In this document: in pieces, positions 15,901-25,000 of the stretch | Layout of the letters: each line of letters begins with the position of its first letter | How positions within the stretch are numbered: position 1 is the first letter of the stretch | Assembly (NCBI GenBank): GCA_947450015.1 | Contig: CANFUB010000002.1 | Coordinates: forward strand, 1 to 32,547 | Direction of reading: 5' to 3' | DNA from: Bacteroidota bacterium | Lineage (GTDB): Bacteria; Bacteroidota; Bacteroidia; NS11-12g; UBA955 | DNA length: 32,547 nucleotides | Position numbers and translations under genes: made by a program | Notes under the pieces: generated by a model | Seen by the model: the letters and a program-made list of their open reading frames with translations, nothing else | The model's database searches: none | What the model was told of the DNA's origin: nothing

Positions 15901-16695
15901 CCGGCCCCTTCCTTAAAGATTGATGTAACAGAACTTACTTGTGACACCATTAAGGTAAAAATTACGGGCGACTATGAATTGGGTCAGTTGGAAGTCAATT
16001 GGGGCGATGGTGTTGTCGACTTCGGTAAACTATACCATGTGTATTTAGACACTGGTGAGTTTTTGGTTAAAATGAAATTATTGGTAGGTACTTGCACCCT
16101 TTATTTTGAGCGTTATGTAACAGTAAAACAAGGGCCCCATTTTAAAGTGATAACAGAACCTAAATTAAGAGATTGTTTGAATCCAGGTGACATTTTAAAT
16201 ATTGCTATTGCACTTGATTCTATGCCATACCAAGTCGAACTTTACAATTGGGCAGGCGAACGCATTTGTCAGAATTGCGAGCGCAAAATGTTGGATGTAA
16301 AATACAGTGTTTGTTCGCCTGCACAATTTAAAGTGGTGGTGCGCGACAAGGACAATTGCAAGGCTGAAAACAAAATAAGCTTTGATTGTTTTGATCCTAA
16401 TATTACGCGTTATAAGGCATTTGTTCCGAATGCATTTACACCCAAAAATGGCGATGTGTTAAACGATATTTACATTCCTAAATTGGCCTTCTACGAAGTA
16501 GGCATGAATTATACTTTGAGAATATATAATCGCTGGGGCGAGTTGTTATTCGAAACAGACAATCCCAATGAAGGATGGGATGGCATCTATAAAGACAAAG
16601 TTTGTCAAATGGATGTCTATGTCTATGTCATTGAATATGGTTGTCCTTCGCATGCTTATAATAAACACCGAGGTACTTTTCACCTCTTAAGATAA
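12994..16695 (+). CDS. Large secreted PKD-like protein with T9SS type B (gliding-associated) C-terminal domain
   Basis: This 1233-residue protein starts with a long basic lead and a hydrophobic signal segment (LFSVFLILLATPTKAQ, cleavage near residue 39). The body is a string of beta-sandwich modules. The clearest are PKD-like: LWDFGNGATSNSDQPTYYY with GTYKVSLMAGN, LYFGDGGSTKGSD with GVYVPYIKALS, and VNWGDGVVDFGKLYHVY with GEFLVKMKL. Other segments are degenerate or Ig-like, and each usually carries Cys pairs. The last 94 residues (VPNAFTPKNGDVLND, LRIYNRWGELLFET, GWDGIYKDKVCQMDVYVY) are the gliding-motility-associated C-terminal domain, the T9SS type B sorting signal. It is probably a surface adhesin or matrix protein. 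It shares this architecture with the 1852-residue protein at 22088-27646. A strong terminator follows. Confidence 0.9.
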   Translation: MHSIHQIIDFLRSSLLKKLSKNTLFSVFLILLATPTKAQGPNPQTGMRVVGTVKLSASCEEDTLAMENLTKDTARTVKFYVHSYNYFNNPIYPNYKDTFYTKGNGSHVYKFDDSLALAKCLRSVDLYFGIIAYDSFGVDYPVISRIKIYLKPRALFSMDPLICGGDQIKLHNQSCKDSTKFKWFYDDTFSTAFEPQNIHFDSSGKKTIKFVASTSAPCVKSDTLQQTIEVLRKPEPGFNIVNTVYQLYKDSVVCSGDTLYLINRAKHSDSIHYIISPPGSYQLIGGTQLYDDTVKLLMQNKGTITYEQTAFNKACNRSVKKILKLIINPVVAISPILDCIDSNYINLNNFVDTANGLPRQTIWHFSGNGQNKTITTLFPGTLQGLQYGQYKISVTSIGTCRTVTNKDSFFVAPPLKKPNDFTICQGLDSTIQLNRLFNFPKGFKPQWTGAVSSDSLFQSKNKLAGNYPLTLTDKNSSCYQLTINVEILGGATQLPDQHLCYRNPTALSLDNLLPANYSGTGVKKDTFYSQLAGPGIFPIKYTTVFKTCTFTEKMNVFVHDTFTPRFTFITPGCLDSGVVFTKNTTEKTILWDFGNGATSNSDQPTYYYKKPGTYKVSLMAGNYCPDTLTQPITIYPGPNIQLKVIADTLSCDSTILLAYFSNKGYGEKYSVTYNKITYQGDSIRIAINKSFQSRTIQLIGTAISKCGKDTSLLKVRIPQRNTAAIEILGLNPGCHGDSLRLVNASYGPIDSFIIDYGNGKTSKNKILKLPYFNNTSALKTFPIIMTVYTNYCGVLTDTAFYKVIPNVIRAAGEQNKVKLCNYDMVTFINNSTQGTAFNLYFGDGGSTKGSDYRATVNYQYKVPGVYVPYIKALSACGNDSATLDTIVVNGAPNFNLVNTQPKMCLGSEIYIKYAPSNLLHPLWFVNSQLTDSLVNPFTFHPKSLGKYRISVLLANQFCIGLDSFDVLVEPAPSLKIDVTELTCDTIKVKITGDYELGQLEVNWGDGVVDFGKLYHVYLDTGEFLVKMKLLVGTCTLYFERYVTVKQGPHFKVITEPKLRDCLNPGDILNIAIALDSMPYQVELYNWAGERICQNCERKMLDVKYSVCSPAQFKVVVRDKDNCKAENKISFDCFDPNITRYKAFVPNAFTPKNGDVLNDIYIPKLAFYEVGMNYTLRIYNRWGELLFETDNPNEGWDGIYKDKVCQMDVYVYVIEYGCPSHAYNKHRGTFHLLR

Positions 16696-16718
16696 TTAGT
16701 GTAGTGTTGTTGTTGAAT

Positions 16719-16767
16719 ATTCAGGGGCCTTCCTTTACAAGAAGGCCTTCTGAATTTGTTTTATTTT
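16719..16767 (+). terminator. Intrinsic terminator after the 1233-residue secreted protein
   Basis: The outer stem ATTCAG (16719-16724) pairs with CTGAAT (16750-16755). The inner stem GGCCTTC pairs with GAAGGCC around a CTTTACAA loop, with a small bulge between. The hairpin is followed by the T-rich TTGTTTTATTTTT. Confidence 0.88.
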
Positions 16768-16869
16768 TAAAGGTTATCAGTATAAAGCCAATCATTTTTC
16801 ATCAGAATTGTTACCCTTTTGTTGCTTGCTTATCACTTGCCGTTTATTTTATTCATTTCGTGTAATATA

Positions 16870-16903
16870 TTTCTACATGGTATCCATCTGCTGCGTATAT
16901 TTG
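16870..16903 (+). promoter_or_regulatory. Probable promoter of the SPFH gene
   Basis: The exact -7 element TATATTTG (16896-16903) is preceded at 22 nt by TTTC (16870-16873), one base from the -33 TTTG. The predicted leader is about 88 nt to the ATG at 16998. Confidence 0.5.
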
Positions 16904-16997
16904 TCAAGGCAACATGGCTTTAGGCCATAGCCCCACTTATTCTACAAAATACAATAATCAAATATTTACCAATCAATAAACAATTAATCATTTAACC

Positions 16998-18899
16998 ATG
17001 GACAACATTTTCGCAAGCTACGGATGGATTATTATCGCATTAATATGCCTTATTTTCTACAAATTTATTCTCCGTTTCATTTTCGGTATGGTCATCGTAC
17101 CCGAAGATAAAATTGGACTCGTTACTAAAAAATTCGTACTCTTTGGAGAACACAAAGAACTACCTGATGGGCGAATCGTTGCAACTTTAGGCGAAGCTGG
17201 TTTTCAAGCCAAGACTTTAGCGCCAGGTTTGTATTTTTGGAAATGGGTTTGGCAATATGAAATAAACATGTCGCCCTTTACAATTATTCCTGAAGGTAAA
17301 ATAGGTTTAGTAATGGCGAAAGATGGTGCAGAAATTCCAACAGGTAATATTTTAGGTAAAGATGTGGAATGCGATAATTTTCAAGATGCCTCTAACTTCC
17401 TTTTGAATGGCGGTCAACGCGGTAGACAAACCACTTACATTACTGCAGGTTCATACAGAATTAATACCCTGCTGTTTCAAATTTCTACCACCGACATGGT
17501 GCGTATCCAGGAAAGCATGGTCGGAATTATTACCACCTTGGATGGTATGCCAATTGATGCTGGTCAAATAGCCGGTAAAAACATCGAAGGTCATAATAAT
17601 TTCCAAGATTTTGACACCTTCTTAAAAAGTGGTGGTAACCGTGGTTTACAACCCCAAGTAATACTTGCAGGTTCCTACAATTTAAATCCTTGGGCCATAC
17701 AAATTGAAGAAACGCCTATGACCGAAATTCCAATTGGTTTTGTAGGTGTTGTTATTTCATATATCGGTTCAGAAGGACATGATTTAACAGGTGCTGATTT
17801 TAAACATGGCAACATTGTTGAAAAAGGCTACAAAGGTGTATGGCTAGAACCACTAGGTCCGGGCAAATACCCCATCAATAAATACATTATGAAAGTTGAA
17901 TTGGTGCCAACTACCAATCTTGTTTTAAACTGGGCCTCAGCAAGAAGTGAAGCGCATAATTTGGATAAAAACTTATCGACCATTACGGTGCGTTCGAAAG
18001 ATGGTTTCCCTTTCAATTTAGATGTGGCGCAAATTATTCACGTGCCAACTACCGAAGCACCAAAAGTAATCGCAAGATTTGGAAATATGGTCAACTTAGT
18101 TTCCCAAGTTTTAGAACCTACCATTGGCAACTATTTCCGTAACTCGGCCCAAGACAGCGATGTGATTGCTTTCTTATCGACCCGTAAAGAACGCCAAGAA
18201 TCGGCCAAAGCCCACATTAAAAAAGTATTGGATGAATACAATGTGAATGCTGTCGATACATTGATAGGTGATATCGTACCGCCTGAATCATTGATGAAAA
18301 CATTGACCGACCGTAAAATTGCAGAAGAGCAAAAAGTAACTTACGACACCCAAAAACGCGCGCAAGAAACCAGACAGGGGATGGAGAAAGAAACTGCAAT
18401 TGCGGATATGCAAAAAGACATTGTAAAAGCTCAACAAAGTGTTGAGATTGCCGAGCGAACAGCCAATGCCACTGTTAAAAAAGCAGAAGGTGATGCGGCA
18501 GGTGTTAAATTAGCAGTAGGTGCCGAAGCCGAGGCCACTAAACTTAGAGCCCATGCCGAAGCTGAATCTACCAAGGCAAGAGCGCAAGCCGATTCAGAAG
18601 CCATTAAATTAAAAGCATCTGCACAAGCCGAACAAATATCGTTAACAGGTACAGCCGAAGCCGGTAAAATTTTAGCCATTGGTAAATCAACAGCCGAAGC
18701 TTATGAATTAGCTGTAAGTGCTTTGGGTGGCGAAAACTTTACCAAATATAAAATCACCGAAGAGCTTTCTAAAGGCCATATTAAATTGATTCCTGATGTA
18801 CTAATTGGCGGCAATGGTGGAAGCGCCATGGATGGCTTATTAGGCTTGAAATTAATGGAGATGATGGATCCAAAAAACAAAGAAGATAAAACAGAATAG
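16998..18899 (+). CDS. SPFH/band 7 (flotillin-like) membrane protein with duplicated N-terminal modules
   Basis: The 633-residue protein has an N-terminal membrane helix (about 9-33). It is followed by four related beta modules of roughly 55-65 residues: IVPEDKIGLV (33-90), IPEGKIGLVMAKDG (97-161), QESMVGIITTLDG (171-235) and IPIGFVGVVIS (244-300). The second and third are close copies, each with a GK-V/I-E-x-NFQD-x-FL-x-GG-x-RG-x-Q block. The SPFH domain proper is at about 300-445 (STITVRSKDGFPFNLDV, IVPPESLMKTLTDRKIAEEQ). A long Ala/Glu/Lys coiled coil runs at about 445-565 (KAEGDAAGVKLAVGAEAEA). SPFH proteins form large membrane-bound oligomers that organise membrane domains and proteases. 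The family usually has about 300-500 residues, so the N-terminal repeats are an enlargement. No NfeD partner is adjacent. Confidence 0.9.
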   Translation: MDNIFASYGWIIIALICLIFYKFILRFIFGMVIVPEDKIGLVTKKFVLFGEHKELPDGRIVATLGEAGFQAKTLAPGLYFWKWVWQYEINMSPFTIIPEGKIGLVMAKDGAEIPTGNILGKDVECDNFQDASNFLLNGGQRGRQTTYITAGSYRINTLLFQISTTDMVRIQESMVGIITTLDGMPIDAGQIAGKNIEGHNNFQDFDTFLKSGGNRGLQPQVILAGSYNLNPWAIQIEETPMTEIPIGFVGVVISYIGSEGHDLTGADFKHGNIVEKGYKGVWLEPLGPGKYPINKYIMKVELVPTTNLVLNWASARSEAHNLDKNLSTITVRSKDGFPFNLDVAQIIHVPTTEAPKVIARFGNMVNLVSQVLEPTIGNYFRNSAQDSDVIAFLSTRKERQESAKAHIKKVLDEYNVNAVDTLIGDIVPPESLMKTLTDRKIAEEQKVTYDTQKRAQETRQGMEKETAIADMQKDIVKAQQSVEIAERTANATVKKAEGDAAGVKLAVGAEAEATKLRAHAEAESTKARAQADSEAIKLKASAQAEQISLTGTAEAGKILAIGKSTAEAYELAVSALGGENFTKYKITEELSKGHIKLIPDVLIGGNGGSAMDGLLGLKLMEMMDPKNKEDKTE

Positions 18900-18971
18900 T
18901 AGCGTTTATTAATTCAATTTTTTTGTTTCCGCAATAAGTTTTAATGGGTAAAATGTATTCCCCAAATAGAG

Positions 18972-18979
18972 TACATTTG
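18972..18979 (+). promoter_or_regulatory. -7 promoter element TACATTTG
   Basis: Exact TAnnTTTG match only 8 nt before the ATG at 18988. The RNA start would fall at or beside the start codon, implying a leaderless transcript if the element is used. No -33 TTTG at the right distance. Confidence 0.35.
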
Positions 18980-18987
18980 TCATCTGT

Positions 18988-19728
18988 ATGGTGGTTATAG
19001 ATTATCTTTTTTACTTTATTTTACTCGCTTTGGTTGCAGAGATACTTGGAACCATTGGCGGTTTTGGCTCCTCTTTGTTTTTTATTCCCATAGCAGGCTA
19101 TTTTCTCGATTTTCATTCTGTACTCGGCATTACTGCGCTTTTTCATGTGTCGAGTAACCTCACTAAAATATTTTTTTTTAGAGAAGGGGTCGATAAAAAA
19201 CTATTAATTAACATTGGTATACCTGCCGTTGTTTTTGTCATCTTAGGTGCTTTTTTAAGTAAGTATATAGGTTCAACCCTCCTTGAATTTATACTCTCTA
19301 TTTTTCTCATACTATTGAGTATGTTTTTCTTAATTTTTAAAAACATAAGCATTCAACCAACCACTGCCAACTCTGTAACAGGGGGTATACTTTCAGGTTT
19401 ATTCGCAGGCTTAGTTGGTACAGGAGGCGCCATTAGAGGCTTAACACTTGCAGCCTATGGCCTTAGTGCCGAAGTGTTCATTGCAACCTCTGCTATAATT
19501 GATTTAGGAATTGATGCATCGCGCAGTGTGGTGTATTTTTTAAATGGGTATGTGCACTACCACGATTTGTATCTCATTCCCATACTTTTTATTGTCAGTG
19601 TAGTTGGCACATATATTGGCAAAAAAATACTCACCAAAGTGAACGATAAACAATTCAAATCCTTGGTGCTCATACTCGTTTTAATTACAGGACTAGTTAC
19701 CTTCATTAAAATGCTCAATCAAATATGA
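18988..19728 (+). CDS. TauE/SafE (TSUP) family membrane permease
   Basis: This 246-residue protein has about eight membrane helices arranged in two homologous halves. Each half has the family's Gly-rich motif: EILGTIGGFGSSLFFIPI near the N-terminus and GGILSGLFAGLVGTGGAIRG near residue 135. TSUP proteins export or import sulfite, sulfonates or other small organosulfur anions, though most members are uncharacterised. The length is normal. Its stop overlaps the next gene's start (ATGA, 19725-19728), so the two genes are translationally coupled. The substrate cannot be read from sequence, and no sulfur-metabolism genes lie nearby. Confidence 0.9.
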   Translation: MVVIDYLFYFILLALVAEILGTIGGFGSSLFFIPIAGYFLDFHSVLGITALFHVSSNLTKIFFFREGVDKKLLINIGIPAVVFVILGAFLSKYIGSTLLEFILSIFLILLSMFFLIFKNISIQPTTANSVTGGILSGLFAGLVGTGGAIRGLTLAAYGLSAEVFIATSAIIDLGIDASRSVVYFLNGYVHYHDLYLIPILFIVSVVGTYIGKKILTKVNDKQFKSLVLILVLITGLVTFIKMLNQI

Positions 19729-20276
19729 TGGTATTAAAGTCGGAGCGACTTATGCTCAGAGAAATTACCGCAAACGACTTGGACTTTCTGCACCATTTAC
19801 ATTCACTTCCCGAGGTGGATCAATACAATACTTTAGGTATTCCTGAAAATAAATTGATAAGCGAAAAACTGTTAAATGATTGGTTGCTTGCTTTTGCTGA
19901 ATCACCTCGTAAACACTATGTTTTTACAATAGAAAACAGCAATCATTTACCCATTGGCATATTGGGCTTAAATCTTGGAAAACCTAGCTACGCAAATGCT
20001 GAAATATGGTATAAATTAGAACCTGATTTTTGGTCAAGAGGCTATGCCACTGAAGCCGTAAAAACAATTCTTGGTTTTGGTTTTAATCAATTGCAATTAC
20101 ATAGAATTGAGGCGGGATGTGCCGTCGAAAATATTGGCTCGATAAAAGTTCTCGAAAAAGCAGGATTTACAAAAGAAGGTCATACAAGAAAATTACTCCC
20201 TATTCGCGGTGAATGGCACGATAATTTTGGCTTTGCTATTTTAGAAGAAGATTGGCAAAAAATAAAAGCGCACTAA
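19725..20276 (+). CDS. GNAT family N-acetyltransferase, RimJ/RimL type
   Basis: The 183-residue protein is a GNAT acetyltransferase that moves acetyl from acetyl-CoA to an amine. It starts SERLMLREITANDLDFL, has the acetyl-CoA-binding loop SRGYATEAVKTIL (around residues 104-117), then LHRIEAGCAVENIGSIKVLEKAGF and the terminal GEWHDNFGFAILEEDW, the usual RimJ/RimL-type order. The substrate may be a ribosomal protein N-terminus or a small amine. Two adjacent ATG codons (19725, 19728) give a 4-nt or 1-nt overlap with the permease gene. The stop converges with a - strand gene, sharing 4 nt (20273-20276). Confidence 0.92.
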   Translation: MMVLKSERLMLREITANDLDFLHHLHSLPEVDQYNTLGIPENKLISEKLLNDWLLAFAESPRKHYVFTIENSNHLPIGILGLNLGKPSYANAEIWYKLEPDFWSRGYATEAVKTILGFGFNQLQLHRIEAGCAVENIGSIKVLEKAGFTKEGHTRKLLPIRGEWHDNFGFAILEEDWQKIKAH

Positions 20277-20902
20277 AGCGACTTAATGGCCTTTTTAAAA
20301 TGGCCATAGGCTTCATGAATTTCAGTGTTAAATCCTTTTAATTTTATTTCCGCTTTTTGCTTATTCACCTTTGCATCTGCAATTATTTCATCCACTTTTT
20401 CTGAGGCTTTTTTCATTTCAGATCTGAAGCCTGTTAACACTTTCTCTTTACTACCCCATTTCATTTCGAACAAACGGATTTGCAATCTGGCCTTTTCGGA
20501 AGCGGCTGTAAAAAAATCAGAAACTTTATGGACCTCTGGGTTCTTTTTTATTTCCTCTTTTACCAAATCCATGGCATGCACAATGTTTTTCTTTTGGGCT
20601 TTAAATACTTCTTTAGTTTCTGCTTTCGAAGCCGAGAGTTGCTCCTCAAGGTGGTTTAACTTTTCTTTAAAACCCACCGACCAATCTTTGTTATCATTGT
20701 AAACATCTTTTAAGTCGACCTTAAATTCGTGAACACTTGCTTTTAGCTTTTGTTTAAGCGCCTCAAACTTGTCTTTAATTTCTACTTTTCCTAATGACAA
20801 CTGAACAGCCAAATGATCTAACTCTTGTTGATCCTTCACTAATTGTTCTGCTATTCTGGAAAGCAGTGGTTTTGGTGTCGATTTTTTTGAAGTTGTGGCC
20901 AT
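20273..20902 (-). CDS. Coiled-coil protein of unknown function
   Basis: From this ATG the product has 209 residues, Lys/Glu-rich and almost wholly helical with heptad-like spacing (LVKDQQELDHLAVQLSLGK, KFEALKQKLKASVHEFKVD, KLNHLEEQLSASKAETKEV). It starts with a basic, Ser/Thr-rich lead (MATTSKKSTPKP) and has no signal peptide or membrane segment. I do not recognise the family; it resembles apolipoprotein-like or phasin-like cytoplasmic helical proteins only in composition. An upstream ATG at 20923 is excluded because the exact -7 box at 20925-20932 would place the RNA start near 20919. It converges with the GNAT gene, stop codons overlapping by 4 nt. Confidence 0.75.
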   Translation of the reverse strand: MATTSKKSTPKPLLSRIAEQLVKDQQELDHLAVQLSLGKVEIKDKFEALKQKLKASVHEFKVDLKDVYNDNKDWSVGFKEKLNHLEEQLSASKAETKEVFKAQKKNIVHAMDLVKEEIKKNPEVHKVSDFFTAASEKARLQIRLFEMKWGSKEKVLTGFRSEMKKASEKVDEIIADAKVNKQKAEIKLKGFNTEIHEAYGHFKKAIKSL

Positions 20903-20924
20903 GGTATTGTGGATTATTGTCAAA

Positions 20925-20932
20925 CAAATATA
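20925..20932 (-). promoter_or_regulatory. -7 promoter element (TATATTTG on - strand)
   Basis: CAAATATA on the + strand reads TATATTTG on the - strand, an exact -7 match. It gives a leader of about 17 nt to the ATG ending at 20902. No -33 TTTG is visible. It helps choose the shorter start. Confidence 0.5.
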
Positions 20933-21017
20933 AGCCTAATAGAAAGCATTCCGCATGACTTCTATCATAATCCCCAAGAAACAAGGAGATAAGCATTACA
21001 GCGCTTCTTAAAACCCC

Positions 21018-21440
21018 TTAAACATCCATTAAATCAGCGATAATGAACTTTCGCATGGTCATAAATCGCTGGGTAACCTTTCCAGCCGTTTCTGGATTGC
21101 TCATCAGTTTGCCCAGCATGCTCGGCACCACTTGCCACGAAACACCAAATTTATCCTCCAACCAACCACACATGCTTTCCTTACCGCCAGCCGTTAAGTG
21201 ATCCCAGTAATGATCAATCTCTGCTTGGTTATCGCATGAAATCATAAATGAAATGGATTCATTGAATTTGAATTTTGGCCCACCGTTTAAAGCCATAAAT
21301 TTATGGCCATTCAAGTCGAAAGTAACCACGATGGGATTCTCGGATGTAATTTTCGAATTGGGAAAAATACTGCAATAGTATGCGGCCATTTCATTGGCAT
21401 GCCCATCAACCCAAAGGCAGTTTGTGATAGTGTTATTCAT
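21018..21440 (-). CDS. PhnB-like VOC protein (3-demethylubiquinone methyltransferase-like domain)
   Basis: This 140-residue protein is a VOC-superfamily member of the PhnB/3-dmu-9_3-mt type: TNCLWVDGHANEMAAYYCSI at the N-terminus, VTFDLNGHKFMALNGGP in the centre, and CGWLEDKFGVSWQVVP near the C-terminus. The original methyltransferase name is misleading, as these are small metal- or ligand-binding proteins of unclear function. It overlaps the upstream SRPBCC gene by 8 nt (21433-21440), so translation is coupled. SRPBCC plus PhnB-like pairs occur repeatedly in Bacteroidota and Proteobacteria, often in stress or detoxification settings. Confidence 0.9.
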   Translation of the reverse strand: MNNTITNCLWVDGHANEMAAYYCSIFPNSKITSENPIVVTFDLNGHKFMALNGGPKFKFNESISFMISCDNQAEIDHYWDHLTAGGKESMCGWLEDKFGVSWQVVPSMLGKLMSNPETAGKVTQRFMTMRKFIIADLMDV

Positions 21441-21858
21441 TTACTTGGCTTTCAACAAATTTTTTGAAATTATTCAAAATCGCTTGCCACCCAGCCTGCT
21501 GCAATTCAACGGAATTTTGTTGCTCTGCATCGAACTTTTGAGTCACCACGGTTGTATCACCATTGCTATCCATTTGAACGCTAACCTTTCTACCATCGCC
21601 TAAAACATAAGCAAACGATTCGTGCAGATTTACGGCCGTATATACTCCACCAAAATCGAATCCAAAACTACCGTCCTTGGCTTCCATTCGACTGCTAAAA
21701 ACGCCACCTACTTTCAAATCATTTTCAGCCTTTGGGCTATGCCAATCGTCTGATGCAAAATTCCATTGGGTGATGTAGGCGGGTTCTGTAAAAAAAGCCC
21801 ATGTTCTTTGCAAAGGGGCATGTACGGTTACATTTACTGTTACAACTGTTGGTTCCAT
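21433..21858 (-). CDS. SRPBCC (AHSA1-like) ligand-binding protein
   Basis: The 141-residue protein has the START/Bet v1-like SRPBCC fold of the AHSA1 (activator of Hsp90 ATPase-like) group: VNVTVHAPLQRTWAFFTEPA at the start, WNFASDDWHSP, GGVFSSRMEAKDGSFGFDFGG in the sheet, and GWQAILNNFKKFVES as the C-terminal helix. These proteins bind small hydrophobic ligands; ligand and function are unknown. It is the first gene of a two-gene unit with the PhnB-like protein, overlapping by 8 nt. An exact -7 box lies 25 nt upstream (21883-21890). Confidence 0.9.
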   Translation of the reverse strand: MEPTVVTVNVTVHAPLQRTWAFFTEPAYITQWNFASDDWHSPKAENDLKVGGVFSSRMEAKDGSFGFDFGGVYTAVNLHESFAYVLGDGRKVSVQMDSNGDTTVVTQKFDAEQQNSVELQQAGWQAILNNFKKFVESQVNE

Positions 21859-21882
21859 AAAAGATTAATTCACTTAATAATA

Positions 21883-21890
21883 CAAACATA
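21883..21890 (-). promoter_or_regulatory. -7 promoter element (TATGTTTG on - strand)
   Basis: Exact TAnnTTTG match on the - strand with a short leader to the SRPBCC start at 21858. No correctly spaced -33 TTTG. Confidence 0.5.
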
Positions 21891-21999
21891 AGAACTTCTG
21901 TTGAAAATAATGTTACGCGATTATAAATTTTAAAATTGACAAAAATTAATTTAGCAATTTTATTATAATTGGTCAATATAGTTGACTATTTTTAACATT

Positions 22000-22028
22000 A
22001 AAAAAGGGTCGCTCTTTCGAACAACCCT
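22000..22028 (-). terminator. Strong intrinsic terminator after the 1852-residue protein
   Basis: On the - strand AGGGTTGTTC-GAAA-GAGCGACCCT forms a 10-bp stem (two G-U pairs) closed by a GAAA tetraloop and followed by a run of Ts. It lies 60 nt after the stop codon of the large gene. Confidence 0.92.
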
Positions 22029-22087
22029 AATTTATCAACCATATTAAATAAGTACCGGTAGTCAGCCGATAAAATTCACAAAATATC

Positions 22088-25000
22088 TTATCTCAGAAGG
22101 GCAACTATTCCTCTGAAGGTAAATTCGTCATTGTTTTCAAATTGACCAGTTACTTTCCAAACATAATTTTCTTGTTCGCATAACTGACCGTTAAACATAC
22201 CATCCCACTCTTCATTGATGTCGTTGGTTTCAAAAACTTTTTGACCCCATCTGGTGAAAATACTGAAGGTGTAATTGTCTGGTTTAACACTTACTAAAGA
22301 AGGTTTGAAACCATCGTTTCTTCCGTTGTTGTTTGGTGTAAATGCTGTTGGCACATAGCAATAACCTGGCAACATGGTGGTTAAGTATGAAGGCTTAAAT
22401 AAAGTATCAGAACAATTGTAACCATTGGTAGCAATTAAAGTTACACCGAATCTACCACTCACATTTAAAGTGAAGTTAGGGTTTCTCATGTTCGAAGTAT
22501 TTAAAACATTACCAACGCTATCGGTCAAAGTCCATCTTTGAGCAATTGAATTATTGGTTTTGTTATTGATAAAGAAGTTTGCATTCGGCAAGCTCATGAA
22601 ACGTTGATCAACTGTAAAGTCGGCTTTAGGGGTTGGATTCACAGTAATCATACCTGGGTAAGTAACTGTTGTAGAACCACCAACACCAGTTGCAATTAAA
22701 GTAACATCCCAAGTACCTGCAAATTCAAATTTGTGTACTGGATTTTCTTCTTCAGAATCTGCTGAACCATCACCAAATATCCAACGGTAGCTTGTAGCAT
22801 GTGTGGTTGTATTGATAAATTTAACAGTTAATGGTGCGCAACCTTCGAATTTATCGGCACTGAATTTTACAATTGGTTTCGCATTTTGAATGAAGATAGG
22901 TTTTACAATAAAATCTGAACATTGTTTGTTGTAAACTGTAAATCTCACCTCAACATTACCAGCACTTACGTAAGTGTGATCAGGGTCTTTTACAAAATTG
23001 CTTGCATTGTTAACTGAACCATCGCCAAAATCCCACTCGTATTTCAAGTTGTTGACGTTGGTTGAAGTAATCATAGGCTTTCCTACAAATCCAACAATGG
23101 CATTCGGCAACATTGGCTTTCTCATTAAGTAATCGAAATCAGCATGCGGACGCTCAATAACATTAAATACATCATTCCCACTTGTGCTATCTACACAGCC
23201 ATCTTTATCGTAACCAAATAAGATAATGCTGTATGAACCGAATTGGTTGTATACATAGGAAGGATTGATTTCTGTAGATAAACCACCGTCACCAAATTTC
23301 CAGAAATATCTCACTGCATTTACAGATTCATTTTTAAAATCTACAACGCCTTTTTCACAAGCTTCAACTTGGTTTTTGCTAAAACGAATTTTCATTTTAG
23401 GTTTTACCTTAATGGTCATATCAGCCGTATCGGCACAACCATAGTTGTTCTTAACAATTAACTGTACAGAGTAGAAAGTATCAACCACTTCTGAAGAAGG
23501 CAATACTTTCGAGAAACTAGCTGCAGCATAAACGCTACCATCATTGAATGTCCATTCGTTCTGAGTAAAGTTTTTAGATTTATTTACGAATTGGTAGTAG
23601 CCAATATCGCAAGGGTTGTTTCTTGATGCTTTTAAATCGGCAGTTGGACGTGGGTAAACCAATAATATTGAAGTTGCAGTATCATAGCAATTGAAACGTG
23701 ATCTGCGCAAGGTTACTTTTGGTGAATACGTAATATTAGAAAGATTGGTGTATGTATGTGTTACAACATCAGTATAAGCTTCGCCTGTGTTATCGCCAAA
23801 CTCCCAGTAGTCAGTTTTAAACGCTTTAGAACTTTGGCTCATTTTGATGGTTAAATCTGTACAGCCAATCGTTTTGTCTAAAACCATCAAATCTTTTGGT
23901 TTGTTCACCAAATAAACATCGTGTTTTGCGGTGTCTTTGCAACCTGCAGAAGAAACTACTTCAAGTGTTACGTGGTAAATGGTATCTCTGTAGTTTAAAG
24001 GATTGATATAAAATTTATGACGTGGGTTAATTAAACTTGAAGTGGTGTTGTCGCCAAATTTCCAAGTGTATTTGAAACCACCTAATGTGTTATTGATGAA
24101 GTTCACATTTTCTTTAGAACACAATGAATCTTTTGCTAAATCGAAATCAGCATCTGGGCGACCAAGCACTAATACTTGTTGGTAAACTGTATCACTTAAA
24201 CAACCGTATACCGAAGTAACAGCGTGGTTGATATAGTATGTCGTATCGAAAATTTTGATACCTGGCAACACAACCGTTTTAGTTGCACCAGCACCACTCA
24301 TTTGTGTGCCAATACCCCAGAAATAACTGTTAGGATTAACTGAAGCATCGGTTAAATTTACTTGCAAAGGTGCGCAACCTTTTTTAGTTGACATGGTGAA
24401 AGCAGCCACTGGTTTAGGATGCACTGTTACTAAACTTGTAGCAGTGTCTTTGCAACCATATTGACTTGTTGCCTCGTACCATACTTTGTAAGTTGTATCT
24501 TTATTAGTGTAATTGTAATAAACCAAAGAATCATCGCCAGCAAAACTGATTAATGCATTGCCAAATTTCCAGCTGTGGGTTAAAGCACCACCATCGTATG
24601 CTACTGAATTATTAAGTGTCTTAACATTCAAAGGGGTACAACCTTTTACAACGCTTAAATTGAATTTTGCTTTTGGATCAGGGTGCACAGTAATATTCAC
24701 AATGCTGCTGTCTTTGCAACCGTGTTCGCTATAGCCTACCAATTTGGTTTTATAAATGGTATCTCTCGTAAGTGCTGCTTTGAATGATGCACTGAAATTT
24801 TTAGTACTACCTGTTTGTCCATTGCCTGCATTCCAATTGAAAGACATGATGGCAATTGAACCAGTATCACGTGGATTAGATTGGTTATTGAAATTAACTT
24901 TTAATAACTGACAACCGCTTGTTTTATCGGCTACAAAATTAATGAATGGTTGAGGGTAAACTTGAATGCTTTTTGAAATTGAATCATAACAACCATTAGC

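Larger units (their letters stand above)
16696..16997 (+). other. 302-bp intergenic region with terminator and promoter
   Basis: The left part contains a strong terminator hairpin (16719-16767) for the upstream gene. The right part has a likely promoter (16870-16903) for the SPFH gene and an A/T-rich leader of about 90 nt. No coding frame is evident. Confidence 0.6.
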
